DNA of 12,081 nt from an uncultured Anaerolineae bacterium (GTDB taxonomy: Bacteria > Chloroflexota > Anaerolineae > Anaerolineales > UBA4823): NCBI GenBank assembly GCA_937129505.1, contig CAKZNJ010000444.1, forward strand, positions 1 to 12,081, given 5' to 3'. Under the pieces are notes generated by a model. The model made no database searches, was not told where the DNA came from, and saw only the letters and a program-made list of their open reading frames with translations. Shown piece after piece: positions 1 through 7,018 of the stretch (positions are counted from its first letter, which is position 1; the number at the start of each line of letters is the position of its first letter). The position numbers and the translations under genes were made by a program.

Positions 1-450
1 ATTAATGATTCCCAATTCAGGATGTAACAACAGTCGCCAGATCGTCCCAACTGTAATCGGCGGCATGAGCATCGGAATCAATAAGATCAACAGATAAAAA
101 TCCCTCCCCTTGATCCGCTTGTTATTGAGTAAGAGAGCTAAGCCAAAACCAATAAGGAATTCCAGAACCACTACACTGATCGTCAATACGATCGTGTTGC
201 GTGTTGCGCCGATCAATAATTGGTCGCTGAAAATTTGGGTGTAATTTCCGAGGTTGTACCCCCTGATCCCGCCGCGGCTCAAAATGTAATCGTGCAAGCT
301 GACATAAAACGCATAAAGCAAAGGAAAGCCAACTACCAGCCAAATGCCGATTATTGCCGGAATGACAAGTTGTATGCGCAGCTTTCGATCTGTGCGAAGG
401 ATCGGCTGAGTAAGCGTTGTTTTTGGTGGTGACTTTGCTAGTTCGGCCAT
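1..450 (-). CDS. CUT1-type sugar ABC transporter permease, MalF/UgpA-like (partial, C-terminus beyond window)
   Basis: Reading from an ATG at 450, the frame stays open for 150 codons to the window edge, so only the N-terminal half of a roughly 300-residue permease is seen. After a short polar N-terminus (about residues 1-25) come hydrophobic segments near 27-51, 86-108 and 117-137. The first has the IPAIIGIWLVVGFPLLYAFYVS pattern typical of MalF/UgpA-type first membrane helices, followed by a GNY motif near 68-70 and LIPMLMPP near 123-131, as usual in this family. The EAA loop would lie beyond the window. An in-frame TAG lies three codons upstream, so this ATG is the first possible start; its ribosome site is weak. 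It follows the binding-protein gene with a 65-base gap and should form the membrane channel together with the MalG-like protein at 2038-2871. The family call is confident; the substrate is unknown. Confidence 0.9.
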   Translation of the reverse strand, partial: MAELAKSPPKTTLTQPILRTDRKLRIQLVIPAIIGIWLVVGFPLLYAFYVSLHDYILSRGGIRGYNLGNYTQIFSDQLLIGATRNTIVLTISVVVLEFLIGFGLALLLNNKRIKGRDFYLLILLIPMLMPPITVGTIWRLLLHPELGIIN

Positions 451-471
451 TTTCTGCTATTTAGGCGTAGA

Positions 472-498
472 GGCACTGGCTTTCTTGCCGCCAGTGCC
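472..498 (-). other. intercistronic hairpin after the CUT1 binding-protein gene
   Basis: A perfect 9-base inverted repeat (GGCACTGGC at 472-480, GCCAGTGCC at 490-498) encloses a 9-base loop. It begins 17 bases after the binding-protein stop codon and ends 21 bases before the MalF-like start. No run of T follows on the transcribed strand, so it does not look like an intrinsic terminator. It more probably protects or processes the upstream message, or partly attenuates transcription into the permease gene, giving more binding protein than permease. A similar element follows the other binding-protein gene at 10665-10691. The structure is seen; the role is inferred. Confidence 0.7.
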
Positions 499-515
499 CC
501 TTAAATCTTTCCTGG

Positions 516-1913
516 TTAATCAACCAGTCCCTTTAACACTTCAGCGACTTCGTTGAGGGCGTCAACAACCGTTTTAGAGCCTGCCACCGCTTCAGAAATT
601 ACCCGGCCAAGTTCCTCGACTACCTGCGGACTACGGCTCATAATTGGGAAGGGAATTGCCTCTCCCACGATTTGCTCAACCTCCTTGTAATGAGGATACT
701 TTGCCAGCACATCCGCATCCTCAAAAACATCCGCTCGTGCTGGCGCGCCACCCAACAGAGCCCTTTCCTTAGCGATCTCAAAAGACTCAACCCATTCGAT
801 AAACGCCCAAGCTGCCTCGGGGTTAGGCGAGGAGACCGGGATCGCCCATCCCCAACCACCGAGTAAACCTTTGCCGCCAGGCACTCGCACCACTTTGCAT
901 TTATCCACCACTTGCGATTTCTCTGGATCATTAAGCTGGGGAAGCATCCAGTTGAAAGTGATGTAGCTAAAGGCTTGGCCTTGCGCCATGGTTGAGAAGG
1001 CTTCATCAAAACCGTAGGCAGGAGCCCCAGGCGGAGCAGCGTTCTTCATGGCATCGACATACAACGTAAGGGCTTTGACGCCTGCTTCGTTATTGATGGT
1101 GACATTCCAGTTTTCGTCGTAGATTCGTCCACCAGCACTGTAGAGATAGTTGAGGAATTCCATTGTCGTTGGATCAGGGCGTAAGCCCATCATCGATGAA
1201 CCATAAAGGTCTATTTGCCCATCACCATTGGTGTCGCGAGTCATGAATTTCGCCAGCTCAACATACTCCTCCGGGCTAGTTGGCAGAGCCAGATCTTTGC
1301 CAAATTTCTGCTTATATTCCTCCTGAATCGCCGGATCGTTGAGCAAGTCATCGCGGTAGATCAATGCCATGGCGTAGTTATAGAAGGGGATCATGTAGGT
1401 TTTGCCATGCAAGCGCCCTACCATCTCCACCATCGAGGGCAAATAGTCATTCAAATCGATGGTTTGGCTCTTCGCAACCATGTCGTCCAATTCCATCAAC
1501 CAACCCGCATTGACAAACTCGCCCACCCAGTAATTATCTACGACAATTACATCGTAAGAGCCGGCACCTTCTGGAGCAATTAGTTGGGGGACAAGCTTCT
1601 CATGCATCAAGGCGTAGTTCAAGACTTCGATATTAACCGTCATGCCCGTTGCCTCTTGGAACTTGGGCAAAACGGCTTGGACAAACTCAGTGTCCGGCAC
1701 GCCTTCCATCATGATATTGATCGTCACCCCTTCAAAAGGTTTGGCTGCGGGAGCCTCAGGCGGTTGGGCTGGCTCACCCGCAGCAGGGGCTTCGGTGGCA
1801 GATGGCGCTTGGGGCGCGGCTGGCGATTCGGTTGCCCGCGGAGCACATGCCCCAAGCAAAAGAGCCATCATCACCCCAAGACTCAAGAAAAGACGAATTA
1901 ACTGTCTGTTCAT
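516..1913 (-). CDS. CUT1-type extracellular sugar-binding lipoprotein (SBP family 1)
   Basis: A 465-residue protein from the ATG at 1913. It opens with a lipoprotein signal: basic residues, a hydrophobic core near 8-20, then lipobox LGAC with the lipidated cysteine at 23. An Ala/Pro/Thr/Glu-rich linker runs to about residue 60. The mature domain reads like family 1 solute-binding proteins (MalE/UgpB-like): 'ITINIMMEG'-type first strand, ATGMTVNIEV near 88-97, SYDVIVVDN near 119-127, a GWLMELDD segment near 137-144, and the GGWGWAIP pocket-strand motif near 352-359. A DTNGDGQID loop at 227-235 resembles a calcium-binding EF-hand loop, often seen in this family. The start is set by an AAGGAG site at 1923-1928; an upstream in-frame ATG at 1958 would give an atypically long positively charged signal n-region. 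It lies between the two permease genes of its own transporter, an unusual order. The ligand is not identifiable. Confidence 0.93.
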   Translation of the reverse strand: MNRQLIRLFLSLGVMMALLLGACAPRATESPAAPQAPSATEAPAAGEPAQPPEAPAAKPFEGVTINIMMEGVPDTEFVQAVLPKFQEATGMTVNIEVLNYALMHEKLVPQLIAPEGAGSYDVIVVDNYWVGEFVNAGWLMELDDMVAKSQTIDLNDYLPSMVEMVGRLHGKTYMIPFYNYAMALIYRDDLLNDPAIQEEYKQKFGKDLALPTSPEEYVELAKFMTRDTNGDGQIDLYGSSMMGLRPDPTTMEFLNYLYSAGGRIYDENWNVTINNEAGVKALTLYVDAMKNAAPPGAPAYGFDEAFSTMAQGQAFSYITFNWMLPQLNDPEKSQVVDKCKVVRVPGGKGLLGGWGWAIPVSSPNPEAAWAFIEWVESFEIAKERALLGGAPARADVFEDADVLAKYPHYKEVEQIVGEAIPFPIMSRSPQVVEELGRVISEAVAGSKTVVDALNEVAEVLKGLVD

Positions 1914-1922
1914 TACTCTTCT

Positions 1923-1928
1923 CTCCTT
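1923..1928 (-). promoter_or_regulatory. Shine-Dalgarno site fixing the start of the CUT1 binding protein
   Basis: AAGGAG on the minus strand lies 9 bases upstream of the ATG at 1911-1913. It favours this start over the in-frame ATG at 1958, and the resulting protein then has a normal lipoprotein signal peptide. The same 10 bases (TAGAAAGGAG) occur again at 2023-2032. Confidence 0.75.
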
Positions 1929-1944
1929 TCTAGCATGTAACGTT

Positions 1945-2019
1945 TTAAGGGTTAGCATCTACCCCAAATAGACGCTCAACAACAACGGACTCCCGATATA
2001 AGACTATACTGATTCTCAT
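1945..2019 (-). CDS. possible 24-residue small ORF in the leader of the CUT1 binding-protein gene (unsupported by homology)
   Basis: The 124-base gap between the MalG-like gene and the binding-protein gene holds a short open frame starting with ATG at 2019 and ending with TAA at 1945-1947. An AAGGAG sequence lies just upstream (2023-2028), but its spacing of 3 bases is shorter than usual. The predicted peptide begins MRISIVLYRE and is followed by a valine-rich stretch; it has no domain I recognise. It could be a leader peptide, a translational relay between the two genes, or chance. Nothing else clear is in the gap: no T-tract terminator and no convincing -35/-10 pair. Confidence 0.2.
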   Translation of the reverse strand: MRISIVLYRESVVVERLFGVDANP

Positions 2020-2037
2020 CTGCTCCTTTCTACGGCT

Positions 2038-2871
2038 CTATTTAATCGAGCCAAAGGTCAAGTTACGCACCAACGACTTTTGGATAACCCAGGTTAGGAC
2101 GATCACTGGCAAGATAACCAAAAAAGTCGCCGCAGACACCGCCCCAATCTGCACCCCTTGCTGAGTCCACAGGCTGGCGATTGCCACCGGCAAGGTGCGC
2201 GTTTCTCTGCCGGTGAGGATCAGAGCAAACAAAAACTCGTTCCAGTTCAAGATGAAATTGAAAACGCCGGCAGCTAATAACCCCGGCAAGGAAACAGGGA
2301 TGGTCACACGCAAAAAGGCTTGCACTCGGGAACAGCCATCGATCATCGCTGCCTCTTCGAGGTCAACGGGGATGCTCTGGAAAAATCCAATCAAGATCCA
2401 AACCGTATAGGGCAGGTTGAACGAAAGATAGGCGAGGATCAAACCTAAACGCGAATCCCAAAGATGAAAGATGCGCGCTAACAAAAAAATTGGAATGACC
2501 AGCGTGATTGGCGGCAACATCTGGGTACTTAACATGCTCAAGCGCAAAATTGGATCGCCGGTTCTGAAACGAGCAATCGAATACGCAGCTAAAGAACCAA
2601 TCGCCAATGCCACAAGGCTCGCCGCAGCAGACACCAAGAGGCTGTTGTAGAAATACTGTTGAAAGGGGTATTTTTCAAAGATGATGCGATAATTTTCCAA
2701 CGTGGGGGTGAAAAACCAAACCGGAGGGATCTTATAGGCGATAAGACGGTTGGCAAAAGAGGTGCGCATCACCCATAAGATGGGCAATAAAATCACCAAC
2801 GAGGCAGCGATCAAAATCAGATGCCGAATCACCAATCCCAAATTGCGACGCAACCAATTCCATACTTTCAT
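2038..2871 (-). CDS. CUT1-type sugar ABC transporter permease, MalG-like
   Basis: A complete 277-residue inner membrane permease, the normal length for MalG/UgpE proteins. About six hydrophobic segments are visible (near 14-35, 76-99, 111-133, 142-165, 196-218, 244-264). The cytoplasmic coupling loop carries the EAA motif: EEAAMIDGCS at 172-181, followed by FLRVTIPVSLPGL, which docks on the ATPase. The NWNEFLFAL segment near 209-217 is also characteristic. It should pair with the MalF-like protein at 1-450. The gene starts 20 bases after the second FGGY kinase; its ribosome site is weak (GGT a few bases upstream), consistent with coupled translation. It is separated from its partner permease by the binding-protein gene. 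Family certain, substrate unknown. Confidence 0.95.
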   Translation of the reverse strand: MKVWNWLRRNLGLVIRHLILIAASLVILLPILWVMRTSFANRLIAYKIPPVWFFTPTLENYRIIFEKYPFQQYFYNSLLVSAAASLVALAIGSLAAYSIARFRTGDPILRLSMLSTQMLPPITLVIPIFLLARIFHLWDSRLGLILAYLSFNLPYTVWILIGFFQSIPVDLEEAAMIDGCSRVQAFLRVTIPVSLPGLLAAGVFNFILNWNEFLFALILTGRETRTLPVAIASLWTQQGVQIGAVSAATFLVILPVIVLTWVIQKSLVRNLTFGSIK

Positions 2872-2891
2872 TTCTACCAGTTCATAAGATG

Positions 2892-4397
2892 CTAATCGAA
2901 TAATCCTTCAAGGTTCGCTAAGGTGCGAAAGTGAGCCTTATTATCTTCATAGAGTTGACGATATAAACCAAATAGCTTTTGATATTGTTGATGGTGGCTC
3001 ATCTCAGGTTGGGTGACATGGCTAATGGTAATATACTTTTCGATTTCTGCCCAATCAGAAAAGGCGTTAACCCCCATACCGGCAACAAAGGCAGCGCCGA
3101 GGGAAGAGCCGGGGTGATGAGCCACTTCTTCTAAGGGATAGCCGATGACATCGGCTGTTATTTGGCGCCAAAGTTGGCTTCGCGCTCCGCCATTTGCCAC
3201 CCGCACCCGCCGAATCTGCCAACCCCGCTCTTGCATCACCTGAATATGATGAAGAAAACCAAAAGAAATCCCTTCCAATATCGTGTGATAAAGGTGTGCG
3301 CGGGTATGCTGTAAGGTCAGGCCGAAAAACATGCCTCGCGCTAAGGGGTCAAAAATAGGCGTTTTCTCGCCGATAAAGTAGGGCAATAAGATCAAACCAT
3401 CTGAACCCGGAGGAATACCTTCCGCTTGGCGGTCAAGATCAGGATAGTCAAGCTCTGGAGCGAACTGATTGCGAAACCATTTTATGATCGAGCCGCTCGA
3501 AGCCATACAGCCATTGATGAGGTATAGACCTGGAATGACATGATAGTCCAGAAAAAGGCGCTCATCAATCTCTAGACGGTCAAGAGAATATAGGATATCT
3601 CCTGCGCCGCCGAGTTTGACGAGTAGGTCGCCGTTCTCTTTCAAGCCCACCGAAAATGCCGAAGCGACATGATCTGCGCTGCCAGCCACGACAGGCGTGC
3701 CTTCCGACAAACCAGTTTGGCGGGCAGCTTCGGCGCTGACGCTACCGATCACGTCACTAGGTGAATGAACCGGCGGCAATTGATCCCGGCGGATGCGACT
3801 TAAAGCGAGTAACTCATCGTCCCAATCTCGGCGGTGCAGGTCAAAAAGGCCGCTCTCCAAAGCCCAGTTTTGTTCTAAAGTTGGTTGTCCAGTCAATCGA
3901 TAATTGATGTAATCGTACGAACCCATCACCTGCCAAGTTTTCGCAAAGGCATCCGCCTCATTCTTTGCTAACCAAAGCAACTTGGGACCAATGCTCTGCT
4001 GGGTTATGGCAGAACCAGTTTTCAGGAAAACCAGCTTTTCGTCCACCTGGGACTTAAAGAAGTCAATTTCGAGATGAGACCTCGCGTCGTTCTGCTGGAT
4101 CGAATAGCGCAGCGGCAAACCATCCTTGCCCACTAAGATAATGGTAGGCACCATGCCGCTCACACCGATGGCTAAGATTTCTTCCGCTTTCACCTGCGCT
4201 TTTTCTAAACAGATCGGGATGCCCTGACAGACATTCTGCCACCATTCGAGTGCGTCCTCTTCAGCAAAATTGGGTTGTGGGCTATATAACGTTGCAGGGA
4301 GAGAAACCTCCCCCTGCAAGTTGCCGTCTAAGTCGATGAGGATAATCTTCGTTGCAGTTGTGCCGATGTCAATACCAAGAAGAAATTTTCTTTTCAT
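2892..4397 (-). CDS. FGGY-family carbohydrate kinase (second of a tandem pair)
   Basis: A 501-residue FGGY kinase of usual length, transferring phosphate from ATP to a sugar, ketose or polyol in the cytoplasm. The N-terminal actin-like fold opens with GIDIGTTATK (8-17; D10 expected to contact Mg-ATP). A QQNDAR segment at 101-106 matches the D-x-R substrate-contact region of xylulokinase-like members, and the catalytic base is probably D242 in GSADHVASAF. The C-terminal domain has NGCMASSGSIIKWF (295-308), DGLILLPYFIGEKTP (333-347), a TILEGISFGFLHHI FGGY-type signature near 372-385, and the nucleotide-binding NGGARSQLWRQITAD (402-416). Its ATG overlaps the stop of the preceding kinase in an ATGA, with no clear ribosome site of its own, so translation is probably coupled. 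Xylulo-, rhamnulo- or AI-2-type kinase roles are all possible; I assign none. Confidence 0.95.
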   Translation of the reverse strand: MKRKFLLGIDIGTTATKIILIDLDGNLQGEVSLPATLYSPQPNFAEEDALEWWQNVCQGIPICLEKAQVKAEEILAIGVSGMVPTIILVGKDGLPLRYSIQQNDARSHLEIDFFKSQVDEKLVFLKTGSAITQQSIGPKLLWLAKNEADAFAKTWQVMGSYDYINYRLTGQPTLEQNWALESGLFDLHRRDWDDELLALSRIRRDQLPPVHSPSDVIGSVSAEAARQTGLSEGTPVVAGSADHVASAFSVGLKENGDLLVKLGGAGDILYSLDRLEIDERLFLDYHVIPGLYLINGCMASSGSIIKWFRNQFAPELDYPDLDRQAEGIPPGSDGLILLPYFIGEKTPIFDPLARGMFFGLTLQHTRAHLYHTILEGISFGFLHHIQVMQERGWQIRRVRVANGGARSQLWRQITADVIGYPLEEVAHHPGSSLGAAFVAGMGVNAFSDWAEIEKYITISHVTQPEMSHHQQYQKLFGLYRQLYEDNKAHFRTLANLEGLFD

Positions 4398-5929
4398 TTC
4401 AATAAATGTACAGATAAGCTATGCATTAAGTTTTTGGTCTGCTCGTATAAATCGCGGAAGAGGTGGTAATAAAACTCATACTGAGGGCTTACCTGCGGAT
4501 CAGGGTTGATCTGTTCCTTTACCTTGACCCATTTTTTGATTTCTGTCAAGTCCTGAAACAGTCCGATCCCTCTACCGGCTAAGAAAGCATCGCCATAACT
4601 CGCCCCGATTTGTTCTGTCGGAACTTGTAGGGGAACCTGACACACATCAGCAACGATTTGAAGCCACAGAGGGTTCTTCGTACCACCGCCGACAGCTACA
4701 ATCCGATTGGGAATGACGCCCTCTTCTCGCATGACCTCTAGATTATGGCGAATGCCGAAGGCAACCCCTTCTAAAATTGCTCGATACAGATCACCTCTGG
4801 TGTGCTTTAAGCTTAGGCCAAAGAGCAATCCTTTCGCATTGGGATCATGGAGAGGAGTGCGCTCTCCTTCAAAGTAGGGAAGCAAAATCAGCCCATTCGC
4901 TCCTGGCGGTGATTGGGTAGCCTGACTTGCCAACGAGGCAAACGCATTGACACCCGATCTGTTTTCTTCCTCCTTTTCCAATTGGGCAAATTGATCGCGG
5001 TACCAAGTCGTCAAGCTCCCCGAAGTGGACATCCCTCCTAGGAAGGCAAAGCTGCCCGCCTCCAGAAAATTTGAACTCCAAAAACGTTGAGTCGGGACAA
5101 GTTTTTCGGTCTTCATGATAAAGAAGATACTGCTGCCAAACATCAGCATCATATCGCCAAAATCAGCAACACCTGCGCTCAGCGCTTCGGCAGCTGCATC
5201 GGTGGTACCAGCGACTACAGGTGTGCCCGCAACCAAACCTGTTTGTTCCGCCGCTTCAGGAGTTACTTCGCCGACGATCTCACCGCTCCAATAGAGGGGT
5301 GGGAGACGATCAAGGGGAGTAATATAGGCGGCAATTTCAGCAATCCACTCTTTCTGATAAACGTTAAACATTGGGGCATAACCAGCCGCAGTATAAATGT
5401 CAATCGAAGGCTTTCCTGTAAGCTTATACACCAAATAGGCTTCGCTGGTCAGAAACCAGCGGGTTTTCTGAAAAACCTCTGGCTCATGGTTACGAATCCA
5501 CAACACCTTAGGGCCCGAGGCTTGGGAGCTAAGATGCATCGCACAATGGGAAAAAATTTTCTCTCGACTGAGAGTTTCCTCTAAGTAACGTATTTCTTCC
5601 GAGGCTCGCGTATCAATTCCATAAAGGATACCTGGCCGCAGCGGATTACCTTCGTCATCAATTGGAAGTACACACGACCCAATAGCGCTGGTTCCGAGAG
5701 CTAGAATTTTCTGTGGTTGAATTCCTGTTTTTTTCAGCAAATTTTGAACGATCAGGACGAAATCATGCCACCATACTTTATCGGCATCTTGTTCAAAGTA
5801 ACCCGGTTTAGGCATATCCATCCCATGAGGCACAGTATGACTGGCGACCAACTCTCCATCGGTGGTCACAATCACTCCTTTTGAGGAGTAAGTGCCTATA
5901 TCTACACCAAGCAGATATCCCGGTCCCAT
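4394..5929 (-). CDS. FGGY-family carbohydrate kinase (first of a tandem pair)
   Basis: A 511-residue FGGY kinase. It starts GYLLGVDIGTYSSKG (4-18; phosphate-binding loop with D10), has an ILYGIDTRAS substrate loop (101-110; D-x-R), GTPVVAGTTDAAAEAL with likely catalytic base D244, and C-terminal motifs NGLILLPYFEGERTP (345-359), AILEGVAFGIRHNLE (384-398) and VGGGTKNPLWLQIVADV (413-429). The ATG at 5929 is preceded by a GAGGTGAT-type ribosome site. It follows the M29 gene by 15 bases and overlaps the next kinase by 4. The two kinases share the same motif order and several near-identical stretches but clearly differ in the substrate loop (GIDTR here, QQNDAR in the neighbour). They are therefore diverged paralogues rather than a recent duplication, and may act on different substrates. 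The exact sugar cannot be read from the sequence. Confidence 0.95.
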   Translation of the reverse strand: MGPGYLLGVDIGTYSSKGVIVTTDGELVASHTVPHGMDMPKPGYFEQDADKVWWHDFVLIVQNLLKKTGIQPQKILALGTSAIGSCVLPIDDEGNPLRPGILYGIDTRASEEIRYLEETLSREKIFSHCAMHLSSQASGPKVLWIRNHEPEVFQKTRWFLTSEAYLVYKLTGKPSIDIYTAAGYAPMFNVYQKEWIAEIAAYITPLDRLPPLYWSGEIVGEVTPEAAEQTGLVAGTPVVAGTTDAAAEALSAGVADFGDMMLMFGSSIFFIMKTEKLVPTQRFWSSNFLEAGSFAFLGGMSTSGSLTTWYRDQFAQLEKEEENRSGVNAFASLASQATQSPPGANGLILLPYFEGERTPLHDPNAKGLLFGLSLKHTRGDLYRAILEGVAFGIRHNLEVMREEGVIPNRIVAVGGGTKNPLWLQIVADVCQVPLQVPTEQIGASYGDAFLAGRGIGLFQDLTEIKKWVKVKEQINPDPQVSPQYEFYYHLFRDLYEQTKNLMHSLSVHLLK

Positions 5930-5944
5930 CTTATCACCTCAAAC

Positions 5945-7012
5945 TTAAGCCAAGAAAACCCCTTTTTCGTATACTTTCTTCCCATCCAAGCAAATTGCAC
6001 CTTCTTGGCGCATATCTTTGACAATATCCCAATGGATTGCTGATTGGTTTGTCCCTCCCATCTGCGGATAGGCTCTGCCCATCGCAATATGGATCGTTCC
6101 ACCGATCTTTTCATCGAGGAGAATATCTTTACAAAAGATAGATAGATAAGGATTTGTACCGATTGCGAATTCTCCAATCCGGCTGGCGCCCTCATCAGTA
6201 CTTAAGATTGAGTGCAGGTAATCCTGATTGGTCGAAGCGGTCGCCTCAACCAGCTTTCCATGCTCCCACCGCAAGCAGATGTCGTGCATCAACCTACCGC
6301 CCAAAACGCCAGGGAAGTCAAACGTGATCACTCCATGGACGCTGCTTTCGACAGGAGAGGTAGCAATCTCTCCATCGGGCATATTCATGTGACCATCTGC
6401 CACTTCCCAAGTTCGTCCTTCCAGCGAAAATTCCAAGTCAGTTCCCCTGCCGACTACACGTAAATGAGAACCTTTGCTGAGAATCTCTGCCCAACGCCTC
6501 CATTCACGGCTTTCTTTTTGCCAATCCAACAGACAAGCATTGAAAAACATATCGGTTATGGTCTCTTCGTCAACGCCTGCCTGCTGAGCTAAAGCAGCGT
6601 TTGGCACCCGCAAAAGGCACCAACGGGTCTTTTGCCAGCGCAGTGTTGAAACTTTCCCAAGCGTCTTTCTCCAGCGGGCAACCCGCTCCGCTGGAATGTC
6701 CCAAAAGACATCCAAGTTATATGCCCCCCGTAAGCCAAAGTATACATCAGCCCATTCCATCCCATAGGCTTCAATCTCCGGCAACCAATCAATTTGGGCG
6801 TCATTGCCGTACTTCAATAAAAGACGATTGAGCTCTTCAGATAGAAACTGCACTTGAACGAAAGCGCCCGCTTCAACACAAGCCCGATAGAGCGAATAGA
6901 CCAAAGGATAGGTGTCCTTTTCGCCATAAGCGATCATGACTTTTTCGCCCGGTTTGACCTTCATCGAATAATTTGCCAAGAGATTCGCAAGCTGATCCCA
7001 ACGTTTATCCAT
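5945..7012 (-). CDS. M29-family (AmpS/AmpT-like) aminopeptidase or related metalloenzyme
   Basis: A 355-residue soluble cytoplasmic protein. The M29 metal-ligand set appears complete: E215 in NMPDGE, E281 in IGEFAIGTNP, H308 in TIHIAMGRAYP, and H327 and D329 in SAIHWD, with Y315 seven residues after H308 as in characterised members. The 66-residue spacing between the two Glu ligands matches what I recall for AmpT and AmpS. The protein is shorter than those roughly 410-residue enzymes, and the loop between the Tyr and the HxD pair is about a dozen residues shorter. Family members remove N-terminal amino acids using two metal ions; the same fold also serves NicX, a ring-cleaving dioxygenase, so non-peptidase chemistry is possible. 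It sits 6 bases after the second CUT2 permease and 15 before a kinase, so it is probably co-expressed with sugar uptake. An AAGGA-type ribosome site precedes the ATG. Confidence 0.85.
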   Translation of the reverse strand: MDKRWDQLANLLANYSMKVKPGEKVMIAYGEKDTYPLVYSLYRACVEAGAFVQVQFLSEELNRLLLKYGNDAQIDWLPEIEAYGMEWADVYFGLRGAYNLDVFWDIPAERVARWRKTLGKVSTLRWQKTRWCLLRVPNAALAQQAGVDEETITDMFFNACLLDWQKESREWRRWAEILSKGSHLRVVGRGTDLEFSLEGRTWEVADGHMNMPDGEIATSPVESSVHGVITFDFPGVLGGRLMHDICLRWEHGKLVEATASTNQDYLHSILSTDEGASRIGEFAIGTNPYLSIFCKDILLDEKIGGTIHIAMGRAYPQMGGTNQSAIHWDIVKDMRQEGAICLDGKKVYEKGVFLA

Positions 7013-7018
7013 GCAACT

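Noticed and set aside
1914..1958. An in-frame upstream ATG at 1958 that would lengthen the CUT1 binding protein by 15 residues.
   Set aside because: The strong ribosome site at 1923-1928 and a normal lipoprotein signal peptide both point to the ATG at 1913; the longer form would put several extra charged residues before the signal core.
1215..1971. Several plus-strand open frames of 105-122 codons opposite the CUT1 binding protein.
   Set aside because: The minus-strand gene has full family motifs, whereas the plus-strand translations show none; the low-complexity Gly/Trp/Arg-rich part is the complement of the Pro/Ala linker.
2001..2012. TATAGT and TATAT elements as a promoter for the CUT1 binding-protein gene.
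   Set aside because: No -35 hexamer is found at suitable spacing and no extended -10 is present, so the AT-rich hexamers alone are not enough.
5087..5584. A 165-codon open frame on the plus strand.
   Set aside because: It lies entirely within the first FGGY kinase on the opposite strand, has no recognisable domain and has a composition typical of antisense shadow frames.
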